The position numbers and the translations under genes were made by a program. This document shows positions 44,607 through 54,000 of a stretch of DNA of 64,000 nucleotides, one piece after another (position 1 is the first letter of the stretch; each line of letters begins with the position of its first letter). The notes beneath the pieces are model-generated. The model saw only the letters and a program-made list of their open reading frames with translations, was not told the origin of the DNA and made no database searches. The DNA is from Terriglobus roseus (GTDB lineage: Bacteria > Acidobacteriota > Terriglobia > Terriglobales > Acidobacteriaceae). The stretch covers positions 1,674,001 through 1,738,000 of the forward strand of contig NZ_FNSD01000001.1 in the NCBI RefSeq assembly GCF_900105625.1, written 5' to 3'.

Positions 44607-44994
44607 TTCCGGGATTACTCGATGATCGGGGCCTGATCTCACGCTCAGGATGGAGTGCCTCTCCGCACCAGGCCCCACGCCGAGCCTGGAACTTCGATTG
44701 CAATCGGCAGCAGCAAATTGCTTCAGGCGAGTGGTCTGTCGACGGTGGAACAGCGAAGACTGCTGTGTACCAGAAGGCGTGATCCGTTTCGTGTGATTCA
44801 CATCACAGCGTTTCCGTTCATGGCTCCGCAGACTGATGCAGTCCCCTGATACCTGGAATCGGCCCGCAGAGTTGCGCCGGCATTCGACTTCTGGACCAGG
44901 CTGCGAACCGATCGGAGAACGAGATTCACGAAAGCGCTGAGTCCACCCGCATGGAAGGTAGCACTCCGAATGAGAGCCGCGACGGGATGCGGCC
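44607..44994. other. gene-free region upstream of ackA
   Basis: 388 bases without a credible gene. The notable element is Crp/Fnr-type site D at 44792-44807. Composition and the short open frames show nothing else recognisable. Confidence 0.55.
44792..44807 (+). promoter_or_regulatory. Crp/Fnr-type site D upstream of ackA
   Basis: TGTGATTCACATCACA is a full match to TGTGA-N6-TCACA, and its six-base half-sites are perfectly complementary. CAGACT (44829-44834), centred 32 bases away, is a weak -10 candidate. A start near 44841 would leave a leader of about 150 bases before ackA, longer than at the other sites. Confidence 0.65.
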
Positions 44995-46131
44995 ATGATG
45001 ACGGAGCATTCCGAGTTAATCCTTACCATCAATCACGGCTCTTCCTCGCTGAAGATCGCCTTCTTCGAAGTTCATGGTCATACCGTTCATTGCGTCTTAC
45101 GGGGCGCTGCGGAAGCGCTTGGCAACCCGCCGTCGCGCGCATTCTTGTGCGACAGCATAAGATGCGTCCTCTTCAACACCGAGAAGACGTTCGCTTCGCC
45201 AGAAAAGGCACTCGAAGTCCTGTATGCGGCCGCGATCCGGATCCTGCGGAGACGCCCGACCTGCGTCGGGTACCGCGTGGTTCACGGCGGCCCGCACCTC
45301 CTGAAGCATTGCCGCATCGACGACGAAGTTCTGATGACTCTGAAAGAGTCGATCCACTTCGCGCCGCTCCACATACCGCAGGCTCTCACGATCATGCAGC
45401 ACATGCGGACGGTCTTGCCGTATGCGGTCCACTGCGCATGCTTCGATACGACCTTTCACCGCACCATGCAGGAGGTGGCTACACGGCTACCGCTGCCGCA
45501 GCGTTACTTCGACGCAGGCATTCGCCGCTATGGCTTCCATGGCCTTTCCTATGCGTCGATTGTCGAGCGCCTGGGCAGTGACGTGCCCGAGCGGATGATC
45601 ATTGCGCACCTGGGCAATGGATCCAGCCTCTGCGCGCTTCGTCATGGCAATTCCATCGACACCACTATGTGCTTCACACCCACGGGCGGCATCCCGATGG
45701 CGACACGGTCTGGCGATCTTGATCCCGGAGTCTTGCTCTTCCTGATGAGGACCTACGGACTCGGTGCGGACGAACTGGAGGCCATCGTCAATCGGCAGTC
45801 CGGCCTGGCAGCGTTAACCGGAGGCGGCGGGGACATGCGCGCGATCCTGAAGGGTCGGAACGATGGAAACGCCTGTGCCGAGCTTGCGATCCAGACCTAT
45901 ACGCGGTCGGTCCGAAAGGCGATCGGCGCCTATGCCGCTCTGCTGGGAGGTGTCGATCGACTCATCTTCACTGGCGGCATCGGCGAGCACAGCAACGAAA
46001 TCCGCGACATGGTCTGCGGCGGGCTGGAGTCCCTGGGCATACGACAGGGCGACCGTGGCAAAGGGAACGTCATGGTGATGGCCGCAGGAGAAGAGCAGGA
46101 GATCGCTCACATCTGCCGAACCATTGGATGA
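44995..46131 (+). CDS. ackA: acetate kinase
   Basis: AckA converts acetyl phosphate and ADP to acetate and ATP, giving substrate-level ATP when respiration is limited. The 378-residue product has LTINHGSSSLKIAFF (signature 1, with His where Pro or Ala is common), VGYRVVHGGPHL, CFDTTFHRTM, YGFHGLSYASI, AHLGNGSSLCALRHG and FTGGIGEHSNEIR. No phosphotransacetylase or phosphoketolase gene is in the window. It sits with a USP gene, away from central metabolism genes, which points to a stress or low-oxygen role. Confidence 0.92.
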   Translation: MMTEHSELILTINHGSSSLKIAFFEVHGHTVHCVLRGAAEALGNPPSRAFLCDSIRCVLFNTEKTFASPEKALEVLYAAAIRILRRRPTCVGYRVVHGGPHLLKHCRIDDEVLMTLKESIHFAPLHIPQALTIMQHMRTVLPYAVHCACFDTTFHRTMQEVATRLPLPQRYFDAGIRRYGFHGLSYASIVERLGSDVPERMIIAHLGNGSSLCALRHGNSIDTTMCFTPTGGIPMATRSGDLDPGVLLFLMRTYGLGADELEAIVNRQSGLAALTGGGGDMRAILKGRNDGNACAELAIQTYTRSVRKAIGAYAALLGGVDRLIFTGGIGEHSNEIRDMVCGGLESLGIRQGDRGKGNVMVMAAGEEQEIAHICRTIG

Positions 46132-46166
46132 CTTCCGAGAGTGCGCGGCTACGACGCTTCTCGAAG

Positions 46167-46182
46167 TGTGATCGGTATCACT
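46167..46182 (+). promoter_or_regulatory. Crp/Fnr-type site E upstream of the third USP gene
   Basis: TGTGATCGGTATCACT matches nine of ten positions and differs from site C at only two bases. TACTCT (46204-46209) is centred exactly 32 bases from the site centre. The implied start near 46216 falls downstream of the ATG at 46212 and supports the start codon at 46236. Confidence 0.72.
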
Positions 46183-46235
46183 GCCCGTAAATCTGCTCGT
46201 TTTTACTCTTGATGCAGAGGAAGGGAGCGAAGGCG

Positions 46236-47213
46236 ATGCAAAGTTCGCAGCGCAGTGAAAGCCTCAGCATGCTACCCCGGCCCCACGGCCTGGAGATCGG
46301 CAAGATCCTCGTAGCGCTGGACTTTGATAACCAGGCGCTCAAGGTGCTCGAAGCCGCCTTGTGCATCGCCAGGACGTTCCGGTCCGAGGTTTTCCTGGTG
46401 CATGCCGTCCCGGCCCATTCGAACGACGATACCCTCGTGAAGGAAGATGCCTGTTTTCGGGAATCCTGCATCCAGGCAGCGATCCGAAAGCTGAAGGAGG
46501 CTGTGGCCGCGCGCCCCTCGCTCAACTCTCTGACGCACCATGAGGTCGCCGCCACGGGTTCCCCGTTCAACCTGATTCAGAAGCTTGTCGCATCCGAAAA
46601 GATTGACCTCATCATTGTGGGATCACACGGAGCGATGGGCCTTGAGCGCATTGCGATTGGGTCTTTCGCCGAAGGTCTCGTGAGGCGTGCGAACTGCCCC
46701 ACGCTTGTGGTCGGCCCTCATGCCGTCATCTCCGGCGACCTCTTTCGAAAAGTTCTGCTTGCCACCGATCTCGGGAAGAGCTGCGTTTCGGCGACGGCCT
46801 TTGCCGCAGCCCTCGCAATGCATTCGCAGGGCGAGCTGTATTCCCTGCACGTCATCAGCCGTAAGAACGTGCCGATCCTGGCGCAGTCCCCGGCCACCGA
46901 AGAACAGTTCGCCCGTCATAGTATGCGAACGAGCCTGCCGCCGGATCTCACGTCGCAATGCAGTGTGGGCCTCCTCGCGAAGCACGGCGTCGCCGAAGAA
47001 ATCATCGTAGACACGGCTACGGAATACGCCGCCGGCGTGATCGTCACCGGGGTATCGGAAGGCATGCTGCACGACGAACACGCACCCTGGTCGACCTTCG
47101 GAGCGATTGTTCGGGAAGCCCGGTGCCCCGTGCTCGCGATTCCGAACGGTGCTTACCTACGCACCTCGGATTCCGGAGTAAGCGATACCCTACTTGCTCA
47201 CTCCGGGCACTGA
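46236..47213 (+). CDS. tandem universal stress protein (USP)
   Basis: Two USP domains. The first (KILVALDFDNQALKVLEAALCIA) has a complete ATP motif GSHGAMGLERIAIGSFAE and ends CPTLVVGP. The second (KVLLATDLGKSCVSATAFAAAL) ends GVIVTGVSEGMLHDEHAPWSTFG, with a degenerate motif. The start at 46236 is preferred: GGAAGGGAG lies just upstream and the predicted transcript begins near 46216; ATG at 46212 is the alternative. It follows ackA by about 100 bases and converges with the GH3 gene. Confidence 0.9.
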   Translation: MQSSQRSESLSMLPRPHGLEIGKILVALDFDNQALKVLEAALCIARTFRSEVFLVHAVPAHSNDDTLVKEDACFRESCIQAAIRKLKEAVAARPSLNSLTHHEVAATGSPFNLIQKLVASEKIDLIIVGSHGAMGLERIAIGSFAEGLVRRANCPTLVVGPHAVISGDLFRKVLLATDLGKSCVSATAFAAALAMHSQGELYSLHVISRKNVPILAQSPATEEQFARHSMRTSLPPDLTSQCSVGLLAKHGVAEEIIVDTATEYAAGVIVTGVSEGMLHDEHAPWSTFGAIVREARCPVLAIPNGAYLRTSDSGVSDTLLAHSGH

Positions 47214-47216
47214 TCG

Positions 47217-49532
47217 TCAACGCACCAGCGTGAACGTCGTGTGCAGATCTGCCTTTACGGAGTCACCCGTCCACACATCGTACGTGCCCGGCTCCGTGAC
47301 CCACGAGCGGCTGCTGGCGCTCCAATACGTGAGCTCGTTCGGCTGCAGTGTCAGCGTCACCGTGCGGGACTCATGCGGCTTCAGACTGATGCGCTGGAAG
47401 GCCTTCAACTCCCGAACCGGCCGCGATGCACTGCCGGCACGCTGATGCACGTAGAGCTGCACGACATCATCGCCTGCCGTGTCGGAAGTGTTCTGCACAT
47501 CGACGGAGACCTGCAGCGGCTGGCCCATACGCAACGTCTCTGAAGCGGCATGCACGTTCGACACCGCGAAGCTCGAATAGCTCAGACCAAACCCAAACGG
47601 ATAGAGCGGCGCACTCGAAGAATCCCAGTAGCGCGTATTCGGCTCCGATGCGATCTGCGTCAGGTTATCCGCGTAGTACAGCGGCACCTGGCCTACGCTG
47701 CGAGGCCACGTGATAGGCAGCTTGCCACCGGGATTCGCATCGCCCGAGAGCAGGTCCGCAACCGCGTTGCCACCCTCTGTTCCCGGATACCAGACATCCA
47801 GAATCGCGGGCACATGCTGCGACGCCCAGGTGATGTCGAGCGGACGTCCATTCATCAGCACCAGCACAACAGGCTTGCCCGTCGCAACGGCCGCCTCCAA
47901 CAGCTCCTGCTGCTTCCCGGGCAGTGTGAGCGAAGCGCGAGAGGCACGCTCACCACTCATCGTCTGCGCTTCGCCCAGCACGAGCACAGTCATGTCGGAG
48001 TTACGAACCATTTCGATGGCGCGATCGAACTCGGCTTTCTTCGCTTCCTCGGTCGTCAGCGTTGGCTTTGGATCAGGAAACTGATCGTCGAAGATAGAGC
48101 GCTGATCACGCCAGATCTCAACACCCTTGGTGCTGCGGATCTCGCTTGTCGGGAAGCGCTTCTTCAAGCCTTGGAGCACCGTGATGGTATCTTCCGGATG
48201 CCCCGCAAGACTCCACGATCCCATGGTGTCTGCCTGCGCATCGGCCAATGGTCCAATCACTGCCAGCGTGCGCGGGGCCTGTTTCATGGGCAGCAACTTG
48301 CCCTCGTTACGAAGCAGCACCGCCGTGCGTGTTGCAGCATGACGAGTCGCCGCGCGTTGCTCTTCTGACAGTGTCTCCGCAGCATTGCGCTGCAGATCGG
48401 CATAAGGATTCTTGAAGAGACCGAGGCGATACTTTGCCACGAGGATCTCACGCACTGCACCGTCGATGGTGGCGATGGAAACCTCGCCCTTCTGCACTGC
48501 TGACGGCAGTTGTTCGCGATAGGTATGACTCGTCATCTCCATCGCAACACCTGCATTCACGGCGCGTACTGCCGCGTCGTGATCGTCGGCCGTGAAGCCA
48601 TGCGTGGTCAGGCTCTTCACACTCTCCCAGTCGCTGACGACGAAGCCAGGAAACTTCCACTGGTCTCGCAGTACGTCATGCAGCAGCCACTTGTTACCCG
48701 TTGCCGGCACCGAGTTCAGATCCATGTACGCGCTCATCAGTGAACCGGCACCAGCGTTGACCGCTGCCTGATAGGGCTTCAGGTAGACGTTGTAGAGCTG
48801 GTCGTCGGAGAGATTTGCCGAGTCATAGTCGCGGCCCCCCACGGCACCGCCGTAACCTGCGAAGTGCTTCACACAGGCGAGCAGGGTATCGGGATCGCTC
48901 AGATCCTTGCCCTGGAATCCACGCACCTGCGCTTCGGCCATGCGAGCGCCGAGATACGGATCTTCGCCTGCGCCCTCCATGATGCGTCCCCAGCGCGGAT
49001 CGCGCGCGATGTCCACCATAGGCGCAAAGGCCCAGCGAATGCCGAAGGAACTTGCCTCACGTGCGGCCATGCGCTGTGCCTTCTCCGCTGTCTCCGGCTC
49101 CCACGATGCAGCCATGGCAAGCGGCACGGGATAGATCGTGCGATAGCCATGGATGACATCGAAGCCGATCAACAGGGGGATGTGAAGACGCGACTCTTCC
49201 ATCGCGATCTTCTGCATGCGGTTGATCTCGTTCGGATCCTTGATGAAGAGCAACGACCCAACCAGCCCCTTGCGGATGCGGTCTTCCACGCCGGGGCCGT
49301 CGGGCGAGTTCAACGCAACTTGCGTCATCTGCCCGACCTTCTCTTCCAGCGTCATCTGCTTCAACAGCTTGTCAGCAAAGCGGTAAGCCGCAGGATCAAT
49401 GGGAGCGGGCGCCGTGGGCGGAGCGGCCTGTTGCGCACCCATCGTCGGAGTCATACAGCAGGAGAGCGCGAGCGAGCCAACGACCGCAGCGGCAGAGACA
49501 GAGCGAAGAACACGAATTACCAAGAAACACAT
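47217..49532 (-). CDS. secreted GH3 beta-glucosidase, BglX type
   Basis: The 771-residue product has a signal peptide (IRVLRSVSAAAVVGSLALS), the GH3 N-terminal domain (LTLEEKVGQM-like QMTLEEKVGQMTQ; LIGFDVIHGYRTIYPVPL), the nucleophile Asp in GFVVSDWES, the second alpha/beta domain (RTAVLLRNEGKLLPM, LGEAQTMSGERASR), and a C-terminal fibronectin-III-like domain (VSVDVQNTSDTAGDDVVQLYV). It cleaves terminal beta-glucosides or xylosides in the periplasm. The ATG at 49532 is used; the in-frame extension overlaps GH30. It is last in the receptor-GH30-GH3 operon. Confidence 0.93.
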   Translation of the reverse strand: MCFLVIRVLRSVSAAAVVGSLALSCCMTPTMGAQQAAPPTAPAPIDPAAYRFADKLLKQMTLEEKVGQMTQVALNSPDGPGVEDRIRKGLVGSLLFIKDPNEINRMQKIAMEESRLHIPLLIGFDVIHGYRTIYPVPLAMAASWEPETAEKAQRMAAREASSFGIRWAFAPMVDIARDPRWGRIMEGAGEDPYLGARMAEAQVRGFQGKDLSDPDTLLACVKHFAGYGGAVGGRDYDSANLSDDQLYNVYLKPYQAAVNAGAGSLMSAYMDLNSVPATGNKWLLHDVLRDQWKFPGFVVSDWESVKSLTTHGFTADDHDAAVRAVNAGVAMEMTSHTYREQLPSAVQKGEVSIATIDGAVREILVAKYRLGLFKNPYADLQRNAAETLSEEQRAATRHAATRTAVLLRNEGKLLPMKQAPRTLAVIGPLADAQADTMGSWSLAGHPEDTITVLQGLKKRFPTSEIRSTKGVEIWRDQRSIFDDQFPDPKPTLTTEEAKKAEFDRAIEMVRNSDMTVLVLGEAQTMSGERASRASLTLPGKQQELLEAAVATGKPVVLVLMNGRPLDITWASQHVPAILDVWYPGTEGGNAVADLLSGDANPGGKLPITWPRSVGQVPLYYADNLTQIASEPNTRYWDSSSAPLYPFGFGLSYSSFAVSNVHAASETLRMGQPLQVSVDVQNTSDTAGDDVVQLYVHQRAGSASRPVRELKAFQRISLKPHESRTVTLTLQPNELTYWSASSRSWVTEPGTYDVWTGDSVKADLHTTFTLVR

Positions 49533-49554
49533 CCTAAGTGCAAAGCAATCAAGC

Positions 49555-50961
49555 TTAGCGGCCGTTCCACGTGTAAGTGACGAGAGAATGCGCGGGCAGT
49601 GCGATGGTTGCAGTGCGCTGATGCCAGGTAAGTGCGACCGTCTGGTCTTCTTCGCCGGTGTTGAAGGCAAGCAGCACAAAGCTGCCGTCGAGGTTACGGA
49701 AGGCAACCTGCTCAATGCCCGCGCCCGTCATCACCGAGGCGATGTGGACAGCGCCGGGGTGAACAAACTTACTGGCATGCGCCAACGCGTAGAAGTCGCC
49801 ATTCCACGTGATCGTCGCAGGCCTCTGCGCAGAGTCGATGGTCAGCAGGCCGCGGCACGTGCCGCATCCGCCGGCGTGCGGATTCCCTTTGGGATCGAGC
49901 GCGATGCCCCAGAGTGAAACACTCTTCGACCAATGTTGTGTCGACGAGATGATAAGCATCGCGGTGCTGGCAAGCGGCGGTTCCTTCTGCCATGTGCCAC
50001 CCGAACACTCCGTCATCCAGATGCCCATGCCGGGGTCCTTCTCATGCATGCCATCCTGCACGTCGGCACGGCCGCCATAGCAGTGCATGGCTGAGCCCGC
50101 CATGAAGGGACGTGCCGCAGCATCGGCGATCACGCTCAATGGATATTCCGGATGATCCCAGTTGTGGTCGTACGCGAGAACCTGTGTCTTCAGGCCTGCG
50201 GCGCGCAGTGCCGGGCCAAGATCTTTACCGATAAAGCGCGTCTGCTGATCCGCCAACATCTTTGTCGTCGGGAAGTCTTTGCGCTCGTTCAGCGGCTCGT
50301 TCTGTACGGTCAGGTACTGTGGCACAATGCCTTCCTGCTGGAAGGCTCGCAGGGAGCGGACAAGGTACTTCGCATAAGAGGCCTCGGCATCTTCCCGCAG
50401 CGCGCCTCCACCCAAAGCATTGCCCGTCTTCATCCACGCAGGCATACTCCACGGCGAGGCGATTAAGGTCATCTTCGGATTCAGCTTCAGCGCTTCGCGC
50501 ACCGTCGGAAAAACGTCTGCGCGATCCTTCTCCACGGAGAAATGCTCCATCGCAGGATCCTGCTGGCCCGCGGGCATGTCGTCGTAGCTGTAGTGTGTGC
50601 GAGACAGATCGGTGGAAGCAATGGGCAGGCGCATTGCGCTGAGACCGATACCGCTGGTCGGCGAAAACAACTTCGTCATCACCTCGGCACGCTGCGCAGC
50701 GGATAGCTCGTGCTGCAACAGGTAAGCCGATCCTTCCACGAAGGCCGCACCAAAGCCATCGATGGTCTGGAAGCGTTTTGTGTCATCGACTGCGATGGCG
50801 ATGGGGGAAGCAGATAGCTTCTTCTGAAACGTAACGGCGGGCAGCGGTGCCATGGTCTTCGAGAGATCCACCGTGGTCTGCACGGCCTGCACGGTCTGTG
50901 CCGTCAATGGGGTTGCCAGCACTACGGCCGAGGCGAGGAACAACAATCGGGAACAGGTCAC
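49555..50961 (-). CDS. secreted GH30 glycosidase (glucosylceramidase-like)
   Basis: A 468-residue protein with a signal peptide (LLFLASAVVLATPLTAQ). GH30 hallmarks are QTIDGFGAAFVEGSAYLL, the acid/base Glu in YLTVQNEPLN, and the nucleophile Glu in IWMTECSGGTW. A beta-sandwich at the C-terminus ends with HSLVTYTWNG. GH30 members cleave beta-glucosides, beta-1,6-glucan or xylan, so the exact substrate is open. GTG start with AAGGA six bases upstream. GH3 follows 22 bases later. Confidence 0.93.
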   Translation of the reverse strand: MTCSRLLFLASAVVLATPLTAQTVQAVQTTVDLSKTMAPLPAVTFQKKLSASPIAIAVDDTKRFQTIDGFGAAFVEGSAYLLQHELSAAQRAEVMTKLFSPTSGIGLSAMRLPIASTDLSRTHYSYDDMPAGQQDPAMEHFSVEKDRADVFPTVREALKLNPKMTLIASPWSMPAWMKTGNALGGGALREDAEASYAKYLVRSLRAFQQEGIVPQYLTVQNEPLNERKDFPTTKMLADQQTRFIGKDLGPALRAAGLKTQVLAYDHNWDHPEYPLSVIADAAARPFMAGSAMHCYGGRADVQDGMHEKDPGMGIWMTECSGGTWQKEPPLASTAMLIISSTQHWSKSVSLWGIALDPKGNPHAGGCGTCRGLLTIDSAQRPATITWNGDFYALAHASKFVHPGAVHIASVMTGAGIEQVAFRNLDGSFVLLAFNTGEEDQTVALTWHQRTATIALPAHSLVTYTWNGR

Positions 50962-51000
50962 GCAAATCCTTGAGGGGAGAATCAGTAAGTGAGAAAAGGC

Positions 51001-51026
51001 TGGGCTGACCGAATCCGGTCAGCCCA
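51001..51026 (-). terminator. hairpin between the second receptor and GH30 genes
   Basis: A perfect 10-bp stem (51001-51010 with 51017-51026) with a six-base loop lies 22 bases beyond the receptor stop. On the minus strand it is followed by GCCTTTTCTC, a short T run, so it may be a partial terminator. Its position matches the hairpin after the first receptor gene. Confidence 0.75.
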
Positions 51027-51048
51027 GGGTTTAGGGAGAGTGCGCCGC

Positions 51049-54000
51049 TTAGAAGTAGATCTTCGCTGCGAGCTGGACCACACGCGGGCCACCGGGACCG
51101 CTTGGGCTGCGAACGCCGGTGGGCGTTCCCCATGCGGAATCCTTCGTGATCGACAGCGGCGTGTAGGTGTTGCTGGCCGAGTTATAGCTGGGCAGCGTCA
51201 CGTTTGCGCCGTAGTCACGCGAGGAGAAGTTGGTGTGGTTCAGGATGTTGAAGAACTCACCGCGCAACTGGATGTAACGACCGCCATCAGACTTTCCGAA
51301 TGCGAAGTTTTTGAAGATGGAGCTGTCCCAGGTGACGAGAGCATCGTTGCGGATGCTGCCCGGTGCACCCTGGGTGGGAGCGCCGATCGTGGGGAGGATC
51401 AGGTTGCCCTGATGATCCACACCGACGTAGGCGGGTGGCGTCTTGCTGTACTGGCGTCCGCCGGTGAGCTGGTTGGCAGGCGAGTACAGCGTGTTGCGAA
51501 CAGGATTGCCGCTCTGGAAGTTTGCAAGACCAGAGAGCTGGTAGCCGTCCGTGATGTACGCGATGAAGTGCGATGCGCTTCCGAAGTGCTGCGCAATCTT
51601 CGGCAGGTCATACACGTAGTTGATCGAGCCGATGTTACGCCGATCAAATCCGGCGGGACCGTAGCTGTACAGCTTAGGGTTGAACTTGTCGACAAAGCTC
51701 TCGTCAGCCGTGGAGGTAGTCATCGCCTTCGACCAGGTGTACACGCCGCCAAAGGTCAGGCCACGCGAGAACCGGCGCTGCACGGAAAGCTGTAGCGAGT
51801 GATAGTTCGAAGTACCGTCGAACTTGTAGTACTCCATCTGGTCGTAACCCTTGTAAGGCGCCAGGTAGTTTGTCTGGTAGGCCTTCGCACCGCTGAAGCT
51901 GAGGCCAGCGGCACGATACTCCGGCGGCAGGTTCGGCTCGACCGTGGGAACAACGCCACCCGCGTACTGCGACGGATCCTGCGCGGCGCGAGTGAAGGTA
52001 GTGCCGTACGGAATCTGGTTTAGATCGCGCGCGGTTACCTGGTGACGGGAGAGCGTTCCAACATAGGCCACATCCAGCGTGGTGCCGGGTGCAACTTCGC
52101 GCTGAATACCCAGCGAGTAGCTATACGTTGTGGGTACCTGGCCGTTGATGTCTGCACCGTAGATACCAGACAGAACACCAGGGGCCGACTGCGCCGCCGT
52201 TGCAATGCCGGTAATGTTGCCGGTCGTCAGAGACGGAGTCTGCACCAGTGCCGGGTTACCGAAGACGGTGTTGAAGACCAGGTTGCCCTGCGAACGGTCA
52301 TGCGAGATGCCGAAGCCGCCACGCAGCACGCCCTTGCGGTCGCCAATCGTATCCCACGAGAAACCAATACGCGGCTCATACATGATGCCGCGACCATTCC
52401 AGCCGCCCTTGGGCAGGGTTCCGTTCGAGGCATAGGTCATGCCGTTCAGACGATTGCCTGTCCCGGCCACGATAGCACCGCTTGTCGGGTTGATGGTGAC
52501 GGCTGCTGCCGGGTCATACGCAGACGGTGTGAACAGCGCGATCTGGTTCTTCGCGTCATACTGCGGCGGGATCCATGCGAAACGGACGCCGTAGTCCAGC
52601 GTGAAGCGCGGCGAAAGCTGCCACGTGTCCTGCGCGTAGAACTCGAACTGGTTGTAACGGAAGAAGCCCGTCGGACGTGCGCTGGACTGCGAGAAGCTGT
52701 TGAAGGCGCCTACCAATGCCGAAGCAAAGGGCGAACCCTGGCTGCTCGAGGTCGATCCGGCGAGACAGCCGCCGGCACTGGTGCAGGCGTTGCTGAAGCT
52801 GAACTGACCGTTGCTGTTGCCGTAGCTGATCTGGTCCTTGCGCGCACGCTGGTAGAACGCACCGAACTTCATGGTGTGGCTCTTGTAGCTCCAGCTCAGG
52901 TTGTCGTTCGCGTTGATGGTGGTGGTGGCCTGGTGCCAGGGTGTGGAGCCGAGGTAGCTGCTGGGATAGGTCTGTCCGTTGCCGCTGAACGAGAAGTCCG
53001 GGATGGACGTGTCCGACGTGACCGGGTACAGCAGCGGCAGGTTAATGTTGTTGGCGCCAACGCTGATGTTGCCGTTCACACCCGCAATGCGTGAGTGGTA
53101 GACGCTGGGTCCGACGCTGACCTCATTCACGATGGTGGGTGTGATGGTGCTGGTCAGGTCAAGCGAAGCATTCCAGCCGGGCTGCGAGTTCGTGCAACCA
53201 CCGGCGAATTGCAGGTTGGAGGAGCACTGCAGGCCGAAGTTGCCGAAGGGGCCTGTCTGCGTGTCCTGGTTATTGATGTAACGGCCGAAGAGGCGCTCCG
53301 TCGGGCTGATCTGGTAGTCCACACGGGTGATGTACTCCGTACGCGGATGATCGAACGACAAAGGATCCTGGCGGTTGTAGGTGGCGTTGCTGGTGACGTT
53401 GGGCTGCGGATACAGGTTCAGGATGCGCTGAATCTGCGCGTAGTTCGCCGCCTGAGCTGTTGTAAGCTGCGCTGCCGTGACCTGGTTGTTGGCAAATGGC
53501 CGACCGGTGTTCGGGTTGTAGATGGTCAGCGCGTTGCCGCTGCTGTCCTTGCTCTGGCTGAAGTCGCCCGTGCGCTCCAACGCCGTGGGCACGCGGTACT
53601 GGTTGACCGCGCCGGGCTGTAGCTGGCGATAGAACTCCGTCGAGAAGAAGAAGAAGAGCTTGTCCTTCACGATGGGTCCGCCAATCTGTGCGCCGGCGGT
53701 GTTCAGGCGGTACAGCTGCTGCGCGGTCTTGTTGTGGTTCTCAAGCCAGCTGCGTGCGTCCATGCCTTCGTTGCGATGAAAAAAGTGCACGTTGCCGTGG
53801 AAGTCATTGGTGCCGCCGCGGGTCGTCACAATGATGGACCCGCCGCCAGCCTTGCCGAACTCAGCCTGGTAGTTGCTGGTGAGCACCTTCACTTCGGAGA
53901 TGGCGTCAGTGTTGATCGTCACCTGCGTGCCGCCGTTGTTCCCGGTGTCGACGTTCGAGGCGCCGTCGATGGTGAACTCGTGCTGGTTGGCGCGGGTGCC

